From Planctomycetaceae bacterium (lineage in GTDB: Bacteria > Planctomycetota > Planctomycetia > Pirellulales > UBA1268), in NCBI GenBank assembly GCA_947440895.1, contig CANETO010000106.1:1-6842 (forward strand): 6,842 nt of DNA, written 5' to 3'. Each line of letters opens with the position of its first letter. Positions within the stretch are counted from its first letter, which is position 1. The translations under genes and the position numbers were made by a program. A model generated the notes under the pieces. It worked only from the letters and a program-made list of their open reading frames with translations, was not told the DNA's origin and ran no database searches. Shown here one piece after another: positions 6,304 to 6,842 of the stretch.

Positions 6304-6842
6304 ATGCAACGCAACCAATCGCTCGACGCCTACCGCGGCTCTGCCATGCTCTTGATGATGGCAGAGGTGCTCCACCTGCCGCAGATCGCCAAGGCGTTTC
6401 CCGACAGCCCTGCCTGGGCCTGGCTGGCAGCCCAGCAGAGCCACGTCGCCTGGGCCGGCTGCTCGCTGCACGACCTGATCCAGCCCTCGTTCTCATTTCT
6501 GGTGGGTGCGGCCCTGCCCTACTCCCTCGCCGCGCGGCAGTCGGCAGGGCAGACGGAACGGAGCCAGTTCGCCCACGCGCTATGGCGGTCGTTCCTGCTC
6601 GTGGTGCTGGGGATTTTCCTGCGGTCCACCAACCGCCCGATGACCAACTTCACGTTCGACGACACGCTCACGCAGATTGGCCTGGGCTATCCAATTCTGT
6701 TTCTGCTGGGCCGGCGGCCACCGCAGTGGGCCTGGATCTCCGTCGGCGTCATCCTCGTCGGCTGCTGGCTGGCCTGGATGCTCTATCCTCTCGTGCTCAC
6801 GGGCTCCGCGGCCGACGCCTGGGTCAAGCACAAGAACCTCGG
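6304..6842 (+). CDS. DUF5009 / heparan-alpha-glucosaminide N-acetyltransferase-like membrane protein, 3'-truncated by window edge
   Basis: The first 179 residues of a multi-pass inner-membrane protein; the frame stays open to the window end. The start (MQRNQSLDAYRG) and the segment from His47, reading HVAWAGCSLHDLIQPSFSF then LVGAALPYSLA, match the acyltransferase-like group with DUF5009 and HGSNAT-type proteins, where the first helix begins with a SLDxxRG motif and a W-x-G-x4-DLI-x-P-x-F-x-F-x-V-G segment forms the second. Hydrophobic segments are visible at about 11-24, 57-75, 94-106, 121-136 and 142-162. Relatives are thought to move acetyl groups across the membrane onto sugars, but the substrate of bacterial members is mostly unknown. 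No Shine-Dalgarno sequence precedes the ATG at 6304; the start is chosen because the family's conserved N-terminus begins there. The 40-nt gap from the DUF1552 stop leaves membership in the upstream operon open. Confidence 0.85.
   Translation, partial: MQRNQSLDAYRGSAMLLMMAEVLHLPQIAKAFPDSPAWAWLAAQQSHVAWAGCSLHDLIQPSFSFLVGAALPYSLAARQSAGQTERSQFAHALWRSFLLVVLGIFLRSTNRPMTNFTFDDTLTQIGLGYPILFLLGRRPPQWAWISVGVILVGCWLAWMLYPLVLTGSAADAWVKHKNL

Noticed and set aside
1..6842. Mobile element, CRISPR array, toxin-antitoxin or defence system
   Set aside because: No transposase, integrase, repeat array, terminal repeats, tRNA or defence-related domain is visible; all five genes are metabolic, exported or membrane proteins of known families.

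Overview
The window is a compact, G+C-rich stretch (roughly two thirds G+C by eye) of a bacterial chromosome with five protein genes, all on the + strand. It most likely comes from a planctomycete. The main reason is the adjacent pair of a multi-domain DUF1587/1595/1592/1588/1585 protein with c-type heme motifs and a Tat-exported DUF1552 (HXXSHH) protein, a pairing massively expanded in Planctomycetota and also found in Verrucomicrobiota. A large secreted esterase and a DUF5009/HGSNAT-like membrane protein fit the same group. The phylum is inferred from family content; there is no rRNA or other phylogenetic marker here.

Layout: (1) 1-690, the 3' part of a short-chain dehydrogenase/reductase whose N-terminal nucleotide-binding loop lies upstream of the window. 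(2) 691-763, a short spacer with two small inverted repeats and no convincing promoter. (3) 764-2806, an exported alpha/beta hydrolase (esterase or peptidase) with a Ser-Asp-His triad and an extra, poorly characterised C-terminal region. (4) 2821-4875, an exported protein with two c-type heme motifs and the DUF1587-1595-1592-1588-1585 series. (5) 4872-6263, a DUF1552 protein with a twin-arginine signal, overlapping gene 4 by ATGA. (6) 6264-6303, a spacer that begins inside a perfect 7-bp hairpin whose loop holds the DUF1552 stop codon. (7) 6304 to the window edge, the 5' part of a multi-pass membrane protein of the DUF5009/heparan-alpha-glucosaminide N-acetyltransferase-like group. No gene-free stretch exceeds about 75 bases.

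The three middle genes look like one transcription unit: a 14-nt gap, then a 4-nt overlap, with good Shine-Dalgarno sequences before genes 4 and 5 in the order above (2821 and 4872). All three are predicted to leave the cytoplasm, two by Sec and one by Tat. A reasonable inference is an envelope or periplasmic module pairing hydrolysis of an ester- or peptide-containing substrate with a heme-linked redox step, but the role of DUF1592/DUF1552 pairs is not established. No mobile element, CRISPR array, tRNA, rRNA or toxin/defence system is visible. I do not find a clearly new system; the best leads are the exported esterase-diheme-DUF1552 cluster and the unexplained C-terminal region of the esterase.
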